This document shows positions 36,219-44,802 of a DNA stretch of 64,000 nt, piece by piece. The notes below the pieces were generated by a model. That model was not told where the DNA came from, did no database searches, and saw only the letters and a program-made list of their open reading frames with translations. A program made the position numbers and the translations under genes. Source of the DNA: Sphingobacterium endophyticum (GTDB lineage Bacteria; Bacteroidota; Bacteroidia; Sphingobacteriales; Sphingobacteriaceae); NCBI RefSeq assembly GCF_009733535.1, contig NZ_SMMI01000017.1, positions 1 through 64,000 of the forward strand, written 5' to 3'. Each line of letters opens with the position of its first letter. Within the stretch, counting starts at the first letter, position 1.

Positions 36219-37028
36219 TTAGGCAACTTTAATCGGGTGGGTACGGAAGTCTTTCAGATTATGAAAAAATCCTTTGTATTCGGTCATTCCCCTGCGGAAC
36301 AAGTTCCATAACAAAGAGCAACCCATTTGTGTAAGTGATGAATTGATAAATAAATCTTGATGTTCCAACGCTTTGGCAAGTGAGCAACTTGGCGTGTTGT
36401 CCTCTTGCTCGGATTGCTTCAGTAATTCGCCAAATTCATCAGTAACAAATGGCAGGCTTGCCACCGTTTTGTATTTTTCTGAATTGGGTTGCTTTACCTC
36501 TCTGATAGTAGATAGTAGCACTTGTCCTGTATGTTGGCTGTTGCCAAAGTCCAACCAATATTTTGGCTCGTCTTGGTAGTGTCTGCGGTAACTTACTTCT
36601 TTAAGAATTTCAGCAACGCCAAACCTCGCCTGTACATTGTCCACACAAGTAATGGTAATGATTGCTCTTGCTTTTTCGGGTGGTCTTCCAAAATTATCTT
36701 TTTCAAATTTTACCGTTTCGGCTTTCCAATTTGTACCTGCCCAACGGTTGCAACGATTGATTAAAGCAAAGGATTTGTACAATCCTGTTTCACTTTCTGC
36801 AAAACGCTGTCTGCCTAAATTGGCACATGTGATAACATCATCATCCCAAAGGCGGACTTGTAACCCTGCGTGTCCCAACACAATCAAACTTTCGTTTATT
36901 TCTATTAAAGCGGTCAATACTTTTGAGCCTGTGCCACCTGCTCCGATAAGGTTTACCGAAATCGGATTGGTTGGATTGAGCAGATAATCGTCTGTAAAAT
37001 GGACTGCGGTTTTTTCTGTATTCATCAC
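36219..37028 (-). CDS. PRTRC system ThiF-family protein
   Basis: A 269-aa E1-like/ThiF Rossmann protein: LIGAGGTGSKVLTALIEIN near residue 28, RLWDDDVITCANLGRQRF near 60, ITCVDNVQARFGV near 130. The PRTRC (ParB-related, ThiF-related cassette) genes are carried by plasmids and ICEs; their function is not established. Four-base overlap with the upstream PRTRC B gene shows one operon. Confidence 0.85.
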   Translation of the reverse strand: MMNTEKTAVHFTDDYLLNPTNPISVNLIGAGGTGSKVLTALIEINESLIVLGHAGLQVRLWDDDVITCANLGRQRFAESETGLYKSFALINRCNRWAGTNWKAETVKFEKDNFGRPPEKARAIITITCVDNVQARFGVAEILKEVSYRRHYQDEPKYWLDFGNSQHTGQVLLSTIREVKQPNSEKYKTVASLPFVTDEFGELLKQSEQEDNTPSCSLAKALEHQDLFINSSLTQMGCSLLWNLFRRGMTEYKGFFHNLKDFRTHPIKVA

Positions 37029-37746
37029 AATAAATTTTTAAGGGTTTTATTATTCTTTTTCAATACCTCTTTAGGAAAGGGTTTGTCTGTATTGACTAGG
37101 TCTTTCCAAAGGTTTACAATGTTTTTTTTCGTCAAGTTTTCGCATAATGAATGGCTGAAATAGGAATTGAAAAAATAATGTTCCCACGCTTGCATAAATT
37201 CCTCAACCGAAGCCGAATTTTTAATGTCAATACTTACCGTACCCATACATACATTGCCCTTTTCGTAGATATTGAAAAAGGGTACGTAATGCAATGGCGT
37301 TTTCTCGGTTGGTCTTCTGTCGTTTGCCAAAGCAAATACCGAAAGGCTATTTTTATGGCAAACCAAAGCATTGGCGGTACTTGTGCCATTCCGCTGGGTA
37401 TGCCCAAACTATCCACAAAATACAGTTGCATTTTCTGTGCTTTGGTGTACCATAATACTGTACCTTTTTCAACATTCGGATTGAGATGCAGAATGTTTGT
37501 CGGTAAGATTCCTTTTGGTTTTAAAAAGGCTGGGTTCTTTTCTTCATCGGTCTGTAAAGCTTTTGCCAAAACATTAGCTTCCTTTACGGTTAATGGATGG
37601 GCATTGATAGGCGTTCCGTTGCTGTCCATATCGAAATGCTCCACATACATATCGGTTTCAGTTCCTTTGGCTTCATAAAAAACCAAAGCAGATTTTGGAT
37701 GGTACAATGTGCCAAAATGGTCTGTTATGTCGGTTGTATTATTCAT
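37025..37746 (-). pseudogene. PRTRC system protein B, split by a one-base frameshift
   Basis: First frame 37234-37746 runs MNNTTDITDHFGTLYHPKSA to PPMLWFAIK, then goes out of frame. The second frame (to 37025) continues NSLSVFALANDRRPTEKTPL, YVPFFNIYEKGNVCMG and ends LKNLL. Adding one A to the A5 run (T5 at 37350-37354 on the plus strand) joins them exactly. Same type of lesion as in the coupling protein gene at 1166-1170. Function of the PRTRC B family unknown. Confidence 0.8.
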
Positions 37747-38909
37747 TTTTCTATTATTTTGTATTCGTATAATAATCCACTCAAATCATTCAATAAATCA
37801 AACAGACTGTTCTCAAAATCGAGGTTGGTTGTTGGTATTTCGCTTCCATCAAATCGCTTGGATATGGTAGGTTCTTCCATTGCTCCATATTCGTTAAATT
37901 CATTGTTGATGCTGTCTGCAATGCTTTCATATAGCCAACCTTTTGTATCTGCGACAAATGAAATGTACTTTTCCATTCCGATTACTTCATTTTCGTAATC
38001 ATCATCATAGGGGTCTTGTTCAGGCAATGGTGCGTTTCTGAAAATGCTTGCTTTGGGATATTCCGTATAAAGTGCAAAGGCATTACAAGCAACTTGCCAA
38101 CATTCCCTGTCGAATGTATCAAGGCTTTTAAATCGGCTCAAACGCTGTTCAAATATCTTTAGATTAATACGGTTGAATAGCTTTTGTTCAATTTTATCGC
38201 CTAAATATTCAGCATTTCTCAACTCACTTTTGTACGCTTCGGTTTCGTCTATTTCATCGTCTTGTTCCACCCAATCGTTCATCATTTCGTAGAGCCAATA
38301 CAAATAACTGTCTTCCTGCCTGTAATATGGAATTTTGGCGATATGGTACAGATAACTGCATACTGATATAAGTAGCTGTGTGGTCTTTTTACGCTTGGGG
38401 TCTTTGAGCATTTGAAAGAGTGGTACAATAGGAATATAATACAAGGTTGTACCTGTACTGTATCGTTCCTCACTTTTGAAGTAGATTTTCTTACTGTCCT
38501 GTACCAATTTGAAACTATCCCAATTGATATGGGTGCGTCTTATTTTGGCTTCCATATCCCACATAGCCAATGCTATATTGTAGGGAAACTCAAAATTTTT
38601 GGTCTGCATTGGTTCAATACTGTAATGGTCGCCAAGTTGGGAAAGGGATTGGTAAAAATCTCTCTCCATTTTCTGACAAGCCTGTACGGATGGTGATGTT
38701 TTCAGTTTGGGCAGAAACGTACACTTTAGAATACCATTGGTAGCATTGCTATTGGTACGGATTTCTGCTTGTCTTTCTGTACTTGGTTTGCGTCCTTTGG
38801 TCTTTGTAGCCAATTTGCGAACTCGCCCAACTGTCGGTGTAACTGCTGTTGTCGTTTCTGTTCGGGTATGCTGATTGTTCCCGATATGATATTGCGTTGC
38901 ATAATTCAT
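37743..38909 (-). CDS. PRTRC-locus protein, probably PRTRC system protein F
   Basis: A 388-aa protein, overlapping PRTRC B by four bases. The N-terminus is polar and basic; from about residue 80 it is helical with SQLGDHYSIEPMQTKNFEF, LISVCSYLYHIAKIPYYRQE and a highly acidic C-terminal half (DPYDDDYENEVIGMEKY). Length and place between PRTRC B and C match PRTRC protein F. No catalytic motif is visible. Function unknown. Confidence 0.55.
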   Translation of the reverse strand: MNYATQYHIGNNQHTRTETTTAVTPTVGRVRKLATKTKGRKPSTERQAEIRTNSNATNGILKCTFLPKLKTSPSVQACQKMERDFYQSLSQLGDHYSIEPMQTKNFEFPYNIALAMWDMEAKIRRTHINWDSFKLVQDSKKIYFKSEERYSTGTTLYYIPIVPLFQMLKDPKRKKTTQLLISVCSYLYHIAKIPYYRQEDSYLYWLYEMMNDWVEQDDEIDETEAYKSELRNAEYLGDKIEQKLFNRINLKIFEQRLSRFKSLDTFDRECWQVACNAFALYTEYPKASIFRNAPLPEQDPYDDDYENEVIGMEKYISFVADTKGWLYESIADSINNEFNEYGAMEEPTISKRFDGSEIPTTNLDFENSLFDLLNDLSGLLYEYKIIEK

Positions 38910-38925
38910 CGTTTTATAATTTTGG

Positions 38926-39144
38926 TTAACCTTTCGTTCCCATTACGCTCTCAAATTTGTACTCTACTGCATCATCTTTGATTTGCGGTGCAGATACTTT
39001 AGCAGTGGTCAAAATCGGGTACATATTGGCGTAAAAATTCATTACGGCTTCCACGCTCCAACGTGGTTCGGGGTCGGTCAATCTGATGTCCTGTCCTTTA
39101 TCTTTGAGTATGAATACTCGCTCTAATTGGGTTGCTAATAACAT
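38926..39144 (-). CDS. PRTRC system protein C
   Basis: A 72-aa protein, MLLATQLERVFILKDKGQDI then PEPRWSVEAVMNFYANMYPILTTA. Length and sequence fit the small PRTRC C family. It lies 17 bases from its neighbours in the operon. It may adopt a ubiquitin-like or small beta-grasp fold that would pair with the ThiF-type protein; that partnership is inference. Confidence 0.78.
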   Translation of the reverse strand: MLLATQLERVFILKDKGQDIRLTDPEPRWSVEAVMNFYANMYPILTTAKVSAPQIKDDAVEYKFESVMGTKG

Positions 39145-39162
39145 AATGCTCGTTTTTAAGTG

Positions 39163-39771
39163 TTAATACTGTTCTTCTTCGTCCGCTTCATCAATGGGAT
39201 AATCGGCAGTAACTTCTTCCTCTTTTTGCGGTTCGGGTTTTGCTTCTTCCATTGCCACAAAAAGGCTCGGTGTTCCAAACTTGTCGGACAATGATGTTTT
39301 GCGTTTGCGTATCTCGTCCGCTTTTTCGGGAAACTCCGTTATATCAGGAACTTTTATCCACGCTTCACGGAATTTGCCCTCTTTCTCCAACTCGTCCACC
39401 TTTGCCATTGCGTCTTTAAACTTCTTGTCTTTGGCTTCTTTCTCCTTTTTGGCTTTCTCGGTTTTTTCCTTTTCGATTGCGGATTGCTTTTTAACTTCTT
39501 CCAATTGTTTTAGGAATTTTTCCATATCCACCATTAATACCGATACCTTTTGTATAGGTTTGGTTATCTGCTCAAAAAATCCCTCGTCAAATTCTTGGGG
39601 CGTGGCGTTAAATGTCAATGGGGGAATACCGTTTTTGGTGTTATCTCCGCATTGTTCGTTGTTGAGCATAACCGTTACAATTAGGTTGCTTTCTATTCCT
39701 TTTGAAATATTCAGTTGCAATACTCCTGTAAAGTCCAACTGCTGTATTTGATTGAAAAAATTTGTGTTCAT
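39163..39771 (-). CDS. PRTRC system protein E
   Basis: A 202-aa protein. An N-terminal folded part (FFNQIQQLDFTGVLQLNISK to about 90) is followed by a Lys/Glu-rich coiled coil (100-150) and acidic tail (DEADEEEQY). This is the PRTRC E layout. It overlaps the small upstream gene by four bases and precedes PRTRC C. Function unknown. Confidence 0.75.
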   Translation of the reverse strand: MNTNFFNQIQQLDFTGVLQLNISKGIESNLIVTVMLNNEQCGDNTKNGIPPLTFNATPQEFDEGFFEQITKPIQKVSVLMVDMEKFLKQLEEVKKQSAIEKEKTEKAKKEKEAKDKKFKDAMAKVDELEKEGKFREAWIKVPDITEFPEKADEIRKRKTSLSDKFGTPSLFVAMEEAKPEPQKEEEVTADYPIDEADEEEQY

Positions 39772-39977
39772 TGCTTTTCGATTTTAGTTATTGTTACTTG
39801 CTTTTTTATTGCTTTGAGTTTCTCGTGCATATCCTCCCAATAGGCTTTTTGTCGTTTGTCGAACTCGGAGAAACTTTTATCCTCGTGGCGGTACTTTTTG
39901 TATTGCCTTGCCATTTCAATAGCTTCTTTAAGGTTCGTTACCTCAATGGAGCATCCGTTCAAGTCTGTTATTTTCAT
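39768..39977 (-). CDS. Small helical protein of the PRTRC operon
   Basis: A 69-aa charged protein (MKITDLNGCSIEVTNLKEAI, then ARQYKKYRHEDKSFSEFDKR). Overlaps by four bases with both neighbours, so it is certainly translated within the operon. Not recognised; family commonly sits beside PRTRC E in Bacteroidota elements. Confidence 0.65.
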   Translation of the reverse strand: MKITDLNGCSIEVTNLKEAIEMARQYKKYRHEDKSFSEFDKRQKAYWEDMHEKLKAIKKQVTITKIEKQ

Positions 39978-40450
39978 AGGAATGATAGTTTGCGTTCTAA
40001 AAGTGTTTCCAATATCTCACAATCGCTATCGTACGTTTCCCTCTCGAAATGGTAAGTGTCCGTTTCTTCATCAAAAGAATAGGTTTCCAATTCTTCATCG
40101 CTCAAACACACATCGTCCAAAATCCCATTTTGATAACTTGCCCTGCCATATACTCCGTTTCCCATTTCCTCATAGTCCTGTATAAAATTCACTTTATATT
40201 TTTCCGCCATGTTTCTTAACACTTCTGTATTTGGCGACCACTTAGTTTCATACTGAAATACTCCCTCGTCTCCCTCGTTCCAATAAATATTGAAGAAATA
40301 TCCACCGTTGGTATCGCTCGAAAAGTCGGGCAGTTGCCCTTCTTCGGTCTTATCTTCCTTTTCCTTCATTGTTTGGAAAAGCTGTTGTATCTGTTTGATT
40401 GCTTCGGGTTTTCCCTCAAAAACAACCGTATTACCGCACCAATTTGCCAT
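39974..40450 (-). CDS. DUF1281/YubB-like protein
   Basis: A 158-aa protein starting MANWCGNTVVFEGKPEAIKQ, with FNIYWNEGDEGVFQYETKWSPNTE near residue 52 and an acidic C-terminus. The start and the W-x-T-K-W-x-P segment are typical of the ferredoxin-like YubB/DUF1281 family on plasmids and ICEs. Overlaps the next gene by four bases. Function unknown. Confidence 0.65.
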   Translation of the reverse strand: MANWCGNTVVFEGKPEAIKQIQQLFQTMKEKEDKTEEGQLPDFSSDTNGGYFFNIYWNEGDEGVFQYETKWSPNTEVLRNMAEKYKVNFIQDYEEMGNGVYGRASYQNGILDDVCLSDEELETYSFDEETDTYHFERETYDSDCEILETLLERKLSFL

Positions 40451-40501
40451 AGTTTTTATTTTTATAGGCTACCACCGTTTAAAGTGGTAGCCTGTGGTTA
40501 T

Positions 40502-41575
40502 TTAATTAAGATTTAGGATTTCTGCACCTTCTAATGCAAAATCACTACACAATTCAAATGCTTTCTGTGATTTGAGTTGGGCAGTACCACCCAATACAAT
40601 ACTTTGCAACTTGGCTTCATCGTTCTTGTAATTTCTCACGTTTTGATAGTAGCCTGTAACCGCATTATACGCTCCGAATAATGTGCCTTTGGTAGTGTCC
40701 ATTTGCTGAGTGTCGCTTACCATCGCATAGGCAAAAGCATCCTCAACCGTATTTTTGAACACGGTGGAGATTTCATCTTCTACACCTTTTTTGATGAGGT
40801 CAAGCGTTTCTTCATTTGGGCAAAGTGCCAACTGTATTAGCTTTCTCACCTCTCGGTCTGATACCTTCACTTTTGTCCACTCGTTAAAAATGTTCTCTAA
40901 TTGGTTGCTCAATGTGTTGGCAAGTCCCATAATCTTGTGAGCGTTATCGATACGTTGTTTTGCTCCCGAAGTATGTTTGATACGGACTACATTGGTCATA
41001 TTGCGAAGTGAAGCGTTCAGCGTATTTTGGCAAACAATTCTAACAGGTGTAAACGCGGCTGTGATACTACCGCTACCATCGTGCGAAGTGGTTAGGAAAA
41101 TGTACTTTTCCGTTACATCATCCCCGCTACCAACTCGGATATAATCGGGCAATTTGGCTGTAATAAATATGCGTTCTCCGTTGCCTAACGCTCCTGCGGT
41201 TTCATAGAGAATACCCTCACCACCGCCTACAATGGCATCAAAGAAATTAAAGGCTTCACGATTTTGTACAATGTGGTAATCCTTACCGACTACTCCCAAT
41301 ACTGTATTGTTATCGGTGCGTACGTTGGCGAAATAGTTAGGTACTTCTAATTCGCTACTGCCTATCTCTATACCGTTAGCCGTTTCGATAATGCCCGAAC
41401 CTTTGGTAAAAAGTGGGGATTTTACGACTTCGTAATCTAACCCTGCGTGTTTGATAGCTTCCTCGCTTGTCGGGTATTGCTCCACGATTTGCCCCAAGTT
41501 GTGCCACGCTTTTTGTTGTACGCTAAAAAATGAATAACATCCTGTTCTCTCGTTGAAATTGATATTATGTGCCAT
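40502..41575 (-). CDS. DUF932 plasmid/phage-like protein
   Basis: A 357-aa DUF932 protein (TIGR03299-like). Begins MAHNINFNERTGCYSFFSVQ and contains AWHNLGQIVEQYPTSEEA, VLGVVGKDYHIVQNREAF and FLTTSHDGSGSITAAFTPVRI. Frequent on ICEs and plasmids next to ssb; related proteins are suspected to help replication or evade host defence, but no reaction is established. Lies 44 bases downstream of ssb in the same direction. Confidence 0.85.
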   Translation of the reverse strand: MAHNINFNERTGCYSFFSVQQKAWHNLGQIVEQYPTSEEAIKHAGLDYEVVKSPLFTKGSGIIETANGIEIGSSELEVPNYFANVRTDNNTVLGVVGKDYHIVQNREAFNFFDAIVGGGEGILYETAGALGNGERIFITAKLPDYIRVGSGDDVTEKYIFLTTSHDGSGSITAAFTPVRIVCQNTLNASLRNMTNVVRIKHTSGAKQRIDNAHKIMGLANTLSNQLENIFNEWTKVKVSDREVRKLIQLALCPNEETLDLIKKGVEDEISTVFKNTVEDAFAYAMVSDTQQMDTTKGTLFGAYNAVTGYYQNVRNYKNDEAKLQSIVLGGTAQLKSQKAFELCSDFALEGAEILNLN

Positions 41576-41619
41576 AATGTTAGAAATTTTGATGTTAAAA
41601 AATGATTGAATATTCTTGA

Positions 41620-41997
41620 TTAAAATGGGAGGTCGTCTTCTGCCTTGTTATCGTTTGTGCCTGTGGTAGCTTGTGCCGTTTCCGATTTTTTGCCACCGCC
41701 GTGCAATTTGATTTGTGAGGTGTGGAAATTCAGTCCTGCTCTTGGTTCTCCATCATTACCTGTCCACGCTCTTGTGCTTACTCGTCCTGATAGTTCTACC
41801 AAAGTGCCTTTTTTGAGTAGCTTGGCTAAATTCGGGGTTATCCAATAGGAGCAGTCGAAATAGGTTGTTTGCTCTATGCGTTCTCCCTGTTTGTTACGGT
41901 AGCTGTCGTTGGTCGCTACTGAAAAATTTACTACTTGTTTGTCCTGTGACGTTGTGCGTACTTCCGCATCCCTTGTCAGTCTTCCTGTGATGTTCAT
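41620..41997 (-). CDS. ssb: Single-stranded DNA-binding protein
   Basis: A 125-aa SSB with OB fold (MNITGRLTRDAEVRTTSQDK, then FSVATNDSYRN, YFDCSYWITPNLAKLLKKG) and the acidic tip E-D-D-L-P-F at the C-terminus that recruits partner proteins. It is shorter than the chromosomal SSB (about 150-170), as expected for an ICE copy that protects the transferred single strand. Confidence 0.92.
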   Translation of the reverse strand: MNITGRLTRDAEVRTTSQDKQVVNFSVATNDSYRNKQGERIEQTTYFDCSYWITPNLAKLLKKGTLVELSGRVSTRAWTGNDGEPRAGLNFHTSQIKLHGGGKKSETAQATTGTNDNKAEDDLPF

Positions 41998-42002
41998 ATC
42001 CT

Positions 42003-42113
42003 TTAATTTTTAGTTATTGATTTTGATTTTTTTTTAGATTTATTCGGCAATGAGAGGAGGAGCTGTTTCGTTTCATTACCATTTCCAATGTTTTTAATCT
42101 TCATATCTGACAT
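42003..42113 (-). CDS. Possible very small basic peptide upstream of ssb
   Basis: A 36-aa open frame, MSDMKIKNIGNGNETKQLLL then a lysine/serine-rich end (PNKSKKKSKSITKN), whose stop lies five bases before the ssb start codon. It could be a leader peptide or a small DNA-binding peptide. Only position and composition support it. Confidence 0.3.
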   Translation of the reverse strand: MSDMKIKNIGNGNETKQLLLSLPNKSKKKSKSITKN

Positions 42114-42118
42114 TTTTT

Positions 42119-42343
42119 TTATTCGTTTAAAGAGCCGGAGTATGCTATGTTTAGTTTCACGAGCATAAAAGGTTCGTGTTTAGCAGCACCAAGGTTTTGG
42201 AAAAAAATACTACCCAACGGGTGGAGATTATTTTTCAAACTTGCTTGACCTTTGTGATGCGTTAAGAACACGGAAATACCTTCGCTCTTGAAATGGGACA
42301 AAAAAGCATACGAGTCTTTGGAGAAAATGAATGTGGAAGCCAA
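42119..42343 (-). CDS. Doubtful small open frame between integrase and ssb
   Basis: A 74-aa frame (MASTFIFSKDSYAFLSHFKS, ending LNIAYSGSLNE) with no family I recognise and average codon character. It could be the decayed end of a gene, since 42344-42570 contains no frame of interest. Reported only because the 42003-42622 stretch is otherwise empty. Confidence 0.2.
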   Translation of the reverse strand: MASTFIFSKDSYAFLSHFKSEGISVFLTHHKGQASLKNNLHPLGSIFFQNLGAAKHEPFMLVKLNIAYSGSLNE

Positions 42344-42574
42344 GAAGATGTCATTGAGAAATTGTTCAGAGTGAATTGAAATAACACTTTTTTAAAGCTG
42401 TGGGGCTATCAAAGCCACACTAACAGAGGATTGAAAAATTGTTTTTGTGTGGAATGAGTAGATGGCAACATTTTTTAATCTTCTGTTCCAGAATTAGCCA
42501 AAAAGGCTCTTTTACAGAAGGGGAATAGGAAAGAAAAGTAAATGTGCTTTGGCTATAAAAAGTATGGACATAAA

Positions 42575-42598
42575 AAAAGCAGAACCGGTAAGTTCTGC
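42575..42598 (-). terminator. Rho-independent terminator of the integrase gene
   Basis: Stem GCAGAAC/GTTCTGC (42579-42585 and 42592-42598) with six-base loop CGGTAA, followed on the minus strand by a run of seven T (A7 at about 42572-42578). It lies about 25 bases past the integrase stop. Confidence 0.85.
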
Positions 42599-42622
42599 TC
42601 GTTATTATAAAATTGTGATTGA

Positions 42623-43873
42623 CTATATGACCCGTAAAAACGCTTCTTCAATCTCCTTAAATTTAGGAGCTATCAAATCCATATCCTTACTAATCTTTTG
42701 GCTAGTAATCTTAGCATATATCTGTGTAGTAGAAATGTTTTTATGCCCCATCATTTTGCTAAGGCTCTCCAGTGGTACACCTTCGGTCAAAAACATTGTT
42801 CCAAATGTATGTCTTGCGGTGTGAAAGGTTACTTTTTGTTCTGTAATAATTTCCGCTTTTTCAATTAATTTGCCAATGTGAGTATTACAGGTTACATTAG
42901 TTGGAATTGGAAAGATAAACTCATTACGAGTGCTACCAAGGTATTTTTCTATGATACGTTTTGGGATTTCCATTAACCGAACATTAGAAGCAATATCTGA
43001 TTTCTTTCTTCTGCTGATGATCCACTGATGACCGTCAAAGAAAGATTGAATGTTTTTCATTGTTAGTTTTTTAATATCTGCATAGGCAAGCCCGGTAAAA
43101 CAACTAAAAATAAAAAGGTCCTTTACAAGTTCATACCGTGGGTGGGGCGGTACACACATCATCAATTTTTCTACATCTTCTTTAAGAATATAACCCCTGT
43201 CGGTTTCTTCCATATTGATATCATAATCTTGAAACGGATTATCACGCATCAAACCTTTTTTAATAGACAATTCCACCAGACTTAGCACAGGCATCGTGTA
43301 AACCCAAACCGTATTATGTGTAAACTGTAAATCGTACCGAAGATAAAAATCAAATTCCCTAATAAAATCTCCAGTCAATTCCCGAAAAGCCATATCATCA
43401 CGATGATAGCGTTCTTTGATAAAAGTGGTAAGATGATTATAAACTGTAATATACTTGTTGTAGGTACTTTGTGAGCGTTCTTCCTTTTTGACCAATTTTT
43501 TAAAATCTTCATTTTGGTCGTTGAAGACTTTTAGTATTGCATCATCCATAACACCAACGCCCAAGAATGAGAGCTTTACTTTTTGGGCGGTAGCAAAGCC
43601 CTCGTGCTTGAGCATATCTTCATAAATCTTGTCGATACGCCCACGTATATTATCTAATTTTTGGTTGATGCTTAAAGCTGTGGCACTTTTTCCCTCAACT
43701 CTTCCGTATTTTAAATCCCATTTTTTTGGATTGATTTCTAACTTTGTTCCCAAAGTTTTAGCTGTTCCGTCAATGGTAATACGTGCCATAATCGGAGCGT
43801 TACCATTTTTTTTTAATTCGTTCTTTTTCAAGTAGAAAAGCAGTTTGAACGTTGATTTTTTTGTCTGCGTCAT
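42623..43873 (-). CDS. Tyrosine site-specific integrase of the ICE
   Basis: A 416-aa tyrosine recombinase. The N-terminal arm-binding part (STFKLLFYLKKNELKKNGNA, MARITIDGTAKTLG) and core-binding SAM-like domain are followed by the catalytic domain: FSCFTGLAYADIKKLT (first Arg region is A-R/L-A-Y here), HTARHTFGTM near 358, MMGHKNISTTQIYAKI near 383 with the nucleophilic tyrosine. It is transcribed inward from the right end of the ICE, so attR is expected between 43,874 and 44,328. Confidence 0.93.
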   Translation of the reverse strand: MTQTKKSTFKLLFYLKKNELKKNGNAPIMARITIDGTAKTLGTKLEINPKKWDLKYGRVEGKSATALSINQKLDNIRGRIDKIYEDMLKHEGFATAQKVKLSFLGVGVMDDAILKVFNDQNEDFKKLVKKEERSQSTYNKYITVYNHLTTFIKERYHRDDMAFRELTGDFIREFDFYLRYDLQFTHNTVWVYTMPVLSLVELSIKKGLMRDNPFQDYDINMEETDRGYILKEDVEKLMMCVPPHPRYELVKDLFIFSCFTGLAYADIKKLTMKNIQSFFDGHQWIISRRKKSDIASNVRLMEIPKRIIEKYLGSTRNEFIFPIPTNVTCNTHIGKLIEKAEIITEQKVTFHTARHTFGTMFLTEGVPLESLSKMMGHKNISTTQIYAKITSQKISKDMDLIAPKFKEIEEAFLRVI

Positions 43874-44328
43874 AACTCAAATGTTTATTGTTTAAAATTA
43901 ATTTACATTGAGTTACAAGGGAATATAAAAGAAGTGCAAAACACTGAAATATATACAATTAAGCTATTTAGTTACCTTTATCAATCGGTAACGAATTAGT
44001 AACCTAACGTTGTATTTTCACAACCAAAATCCGTCAGACACCGAGTTCCAAACTAAGACTACTGTTTTATAAAGCATTGTATAGCAACGGTTTTAATCGT
44101 TTTGCTTATTTTTGCTTTTTACTAATCTTTTTTATCGGAAATGCTAAATCATGGGATTTGTTTATTCGTTTTGTTGGGTATAGACCTTTAGTTACAGAAG
44201 GTTCGGTGTTCTCTTGAATAGATGACTGAAATTAACATATCTTACAAGGTGATCAATTCCGATTATGAATTATTATTCATTTCCATATTTGGATAAGATT
44301 TTTTATTATTATTTTCAACAATACATTT
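43874..44328. other. Right ICE terminus: noncoding region with GTTAC repeats
   Basis: 455 bases without a gene between the integrase and a chromosomal-type DUF389 gene. GTTACC (43971-43976) and GGTAAC (43987-43992) form a dyad around a 10-base spacer, and another GTAACC follows at about 43999. Such repeats could be integrase arm sites or operators. The element boundary must lie here; the direct repeat to define it is outside the window. Confidence 0.45.
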
Positions 44329-44802
44329 ATGATCAGAATATTAAGGTTTTTTAATCTCCACACCGGAGATGATTCTCAGGACAAAGTACTGGAGAATGTA
44401 ATCTCAAATATTTCTTTTCGAGGTGCAAACCTTTGGGTATTGGCGTGTGCCATTGTCATAGCCTTTGTAGGTTTAAATGTGAATTCCACCGCAGTAATCA
44501 TAGGCGCCATTTTGATCTCTCCTTTAATGGGGCCAATTGTCGGAGCGGGTTTTGCTCTTGGAACATATGATTTTGATTTATTAAAAAAGTCAGGTAAGAA
44601 TTTGGCGATTGCAACTGCCGTAAGTCTTTTCGTCTCATTTTTGTATTTCCTATCGAATCCCTTTAAGGATGCGCAGTCGGAATTGCTGGCGCGCACTTCT
44701 CCAAATATCTATGATGTTCTAATTGGTTTTTCTGGAGGTTTGGTTGGTGTGATTGCTATTACCCGTGTCGTTTTATGTACAAAAAACGCTCAATCAAATT
44801 AG
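44329..44802 (+). pseudogene. DUF389 membrane protein, 3'-truncated
   Basis: The N-terminal half of a DUF389 protein: after MIRILRFFNLHTGDDSQDKV come membrane helices ANLWVLACAIVIAFVGLNVN, AVIIGAILISPLMGPIVGAG and the start of YDVLIGFSGGLVGVIAITRV. Family members are about 300-450 aa and continue after I-T-R-V; here the sequence changes at about 44,772 to VLCTKNAQSN and stops. So a rearrangement has replaced the 3' half by the next feature. This is probably the pre-existing chromosomal gene at this locus. Confidence 0.8.
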
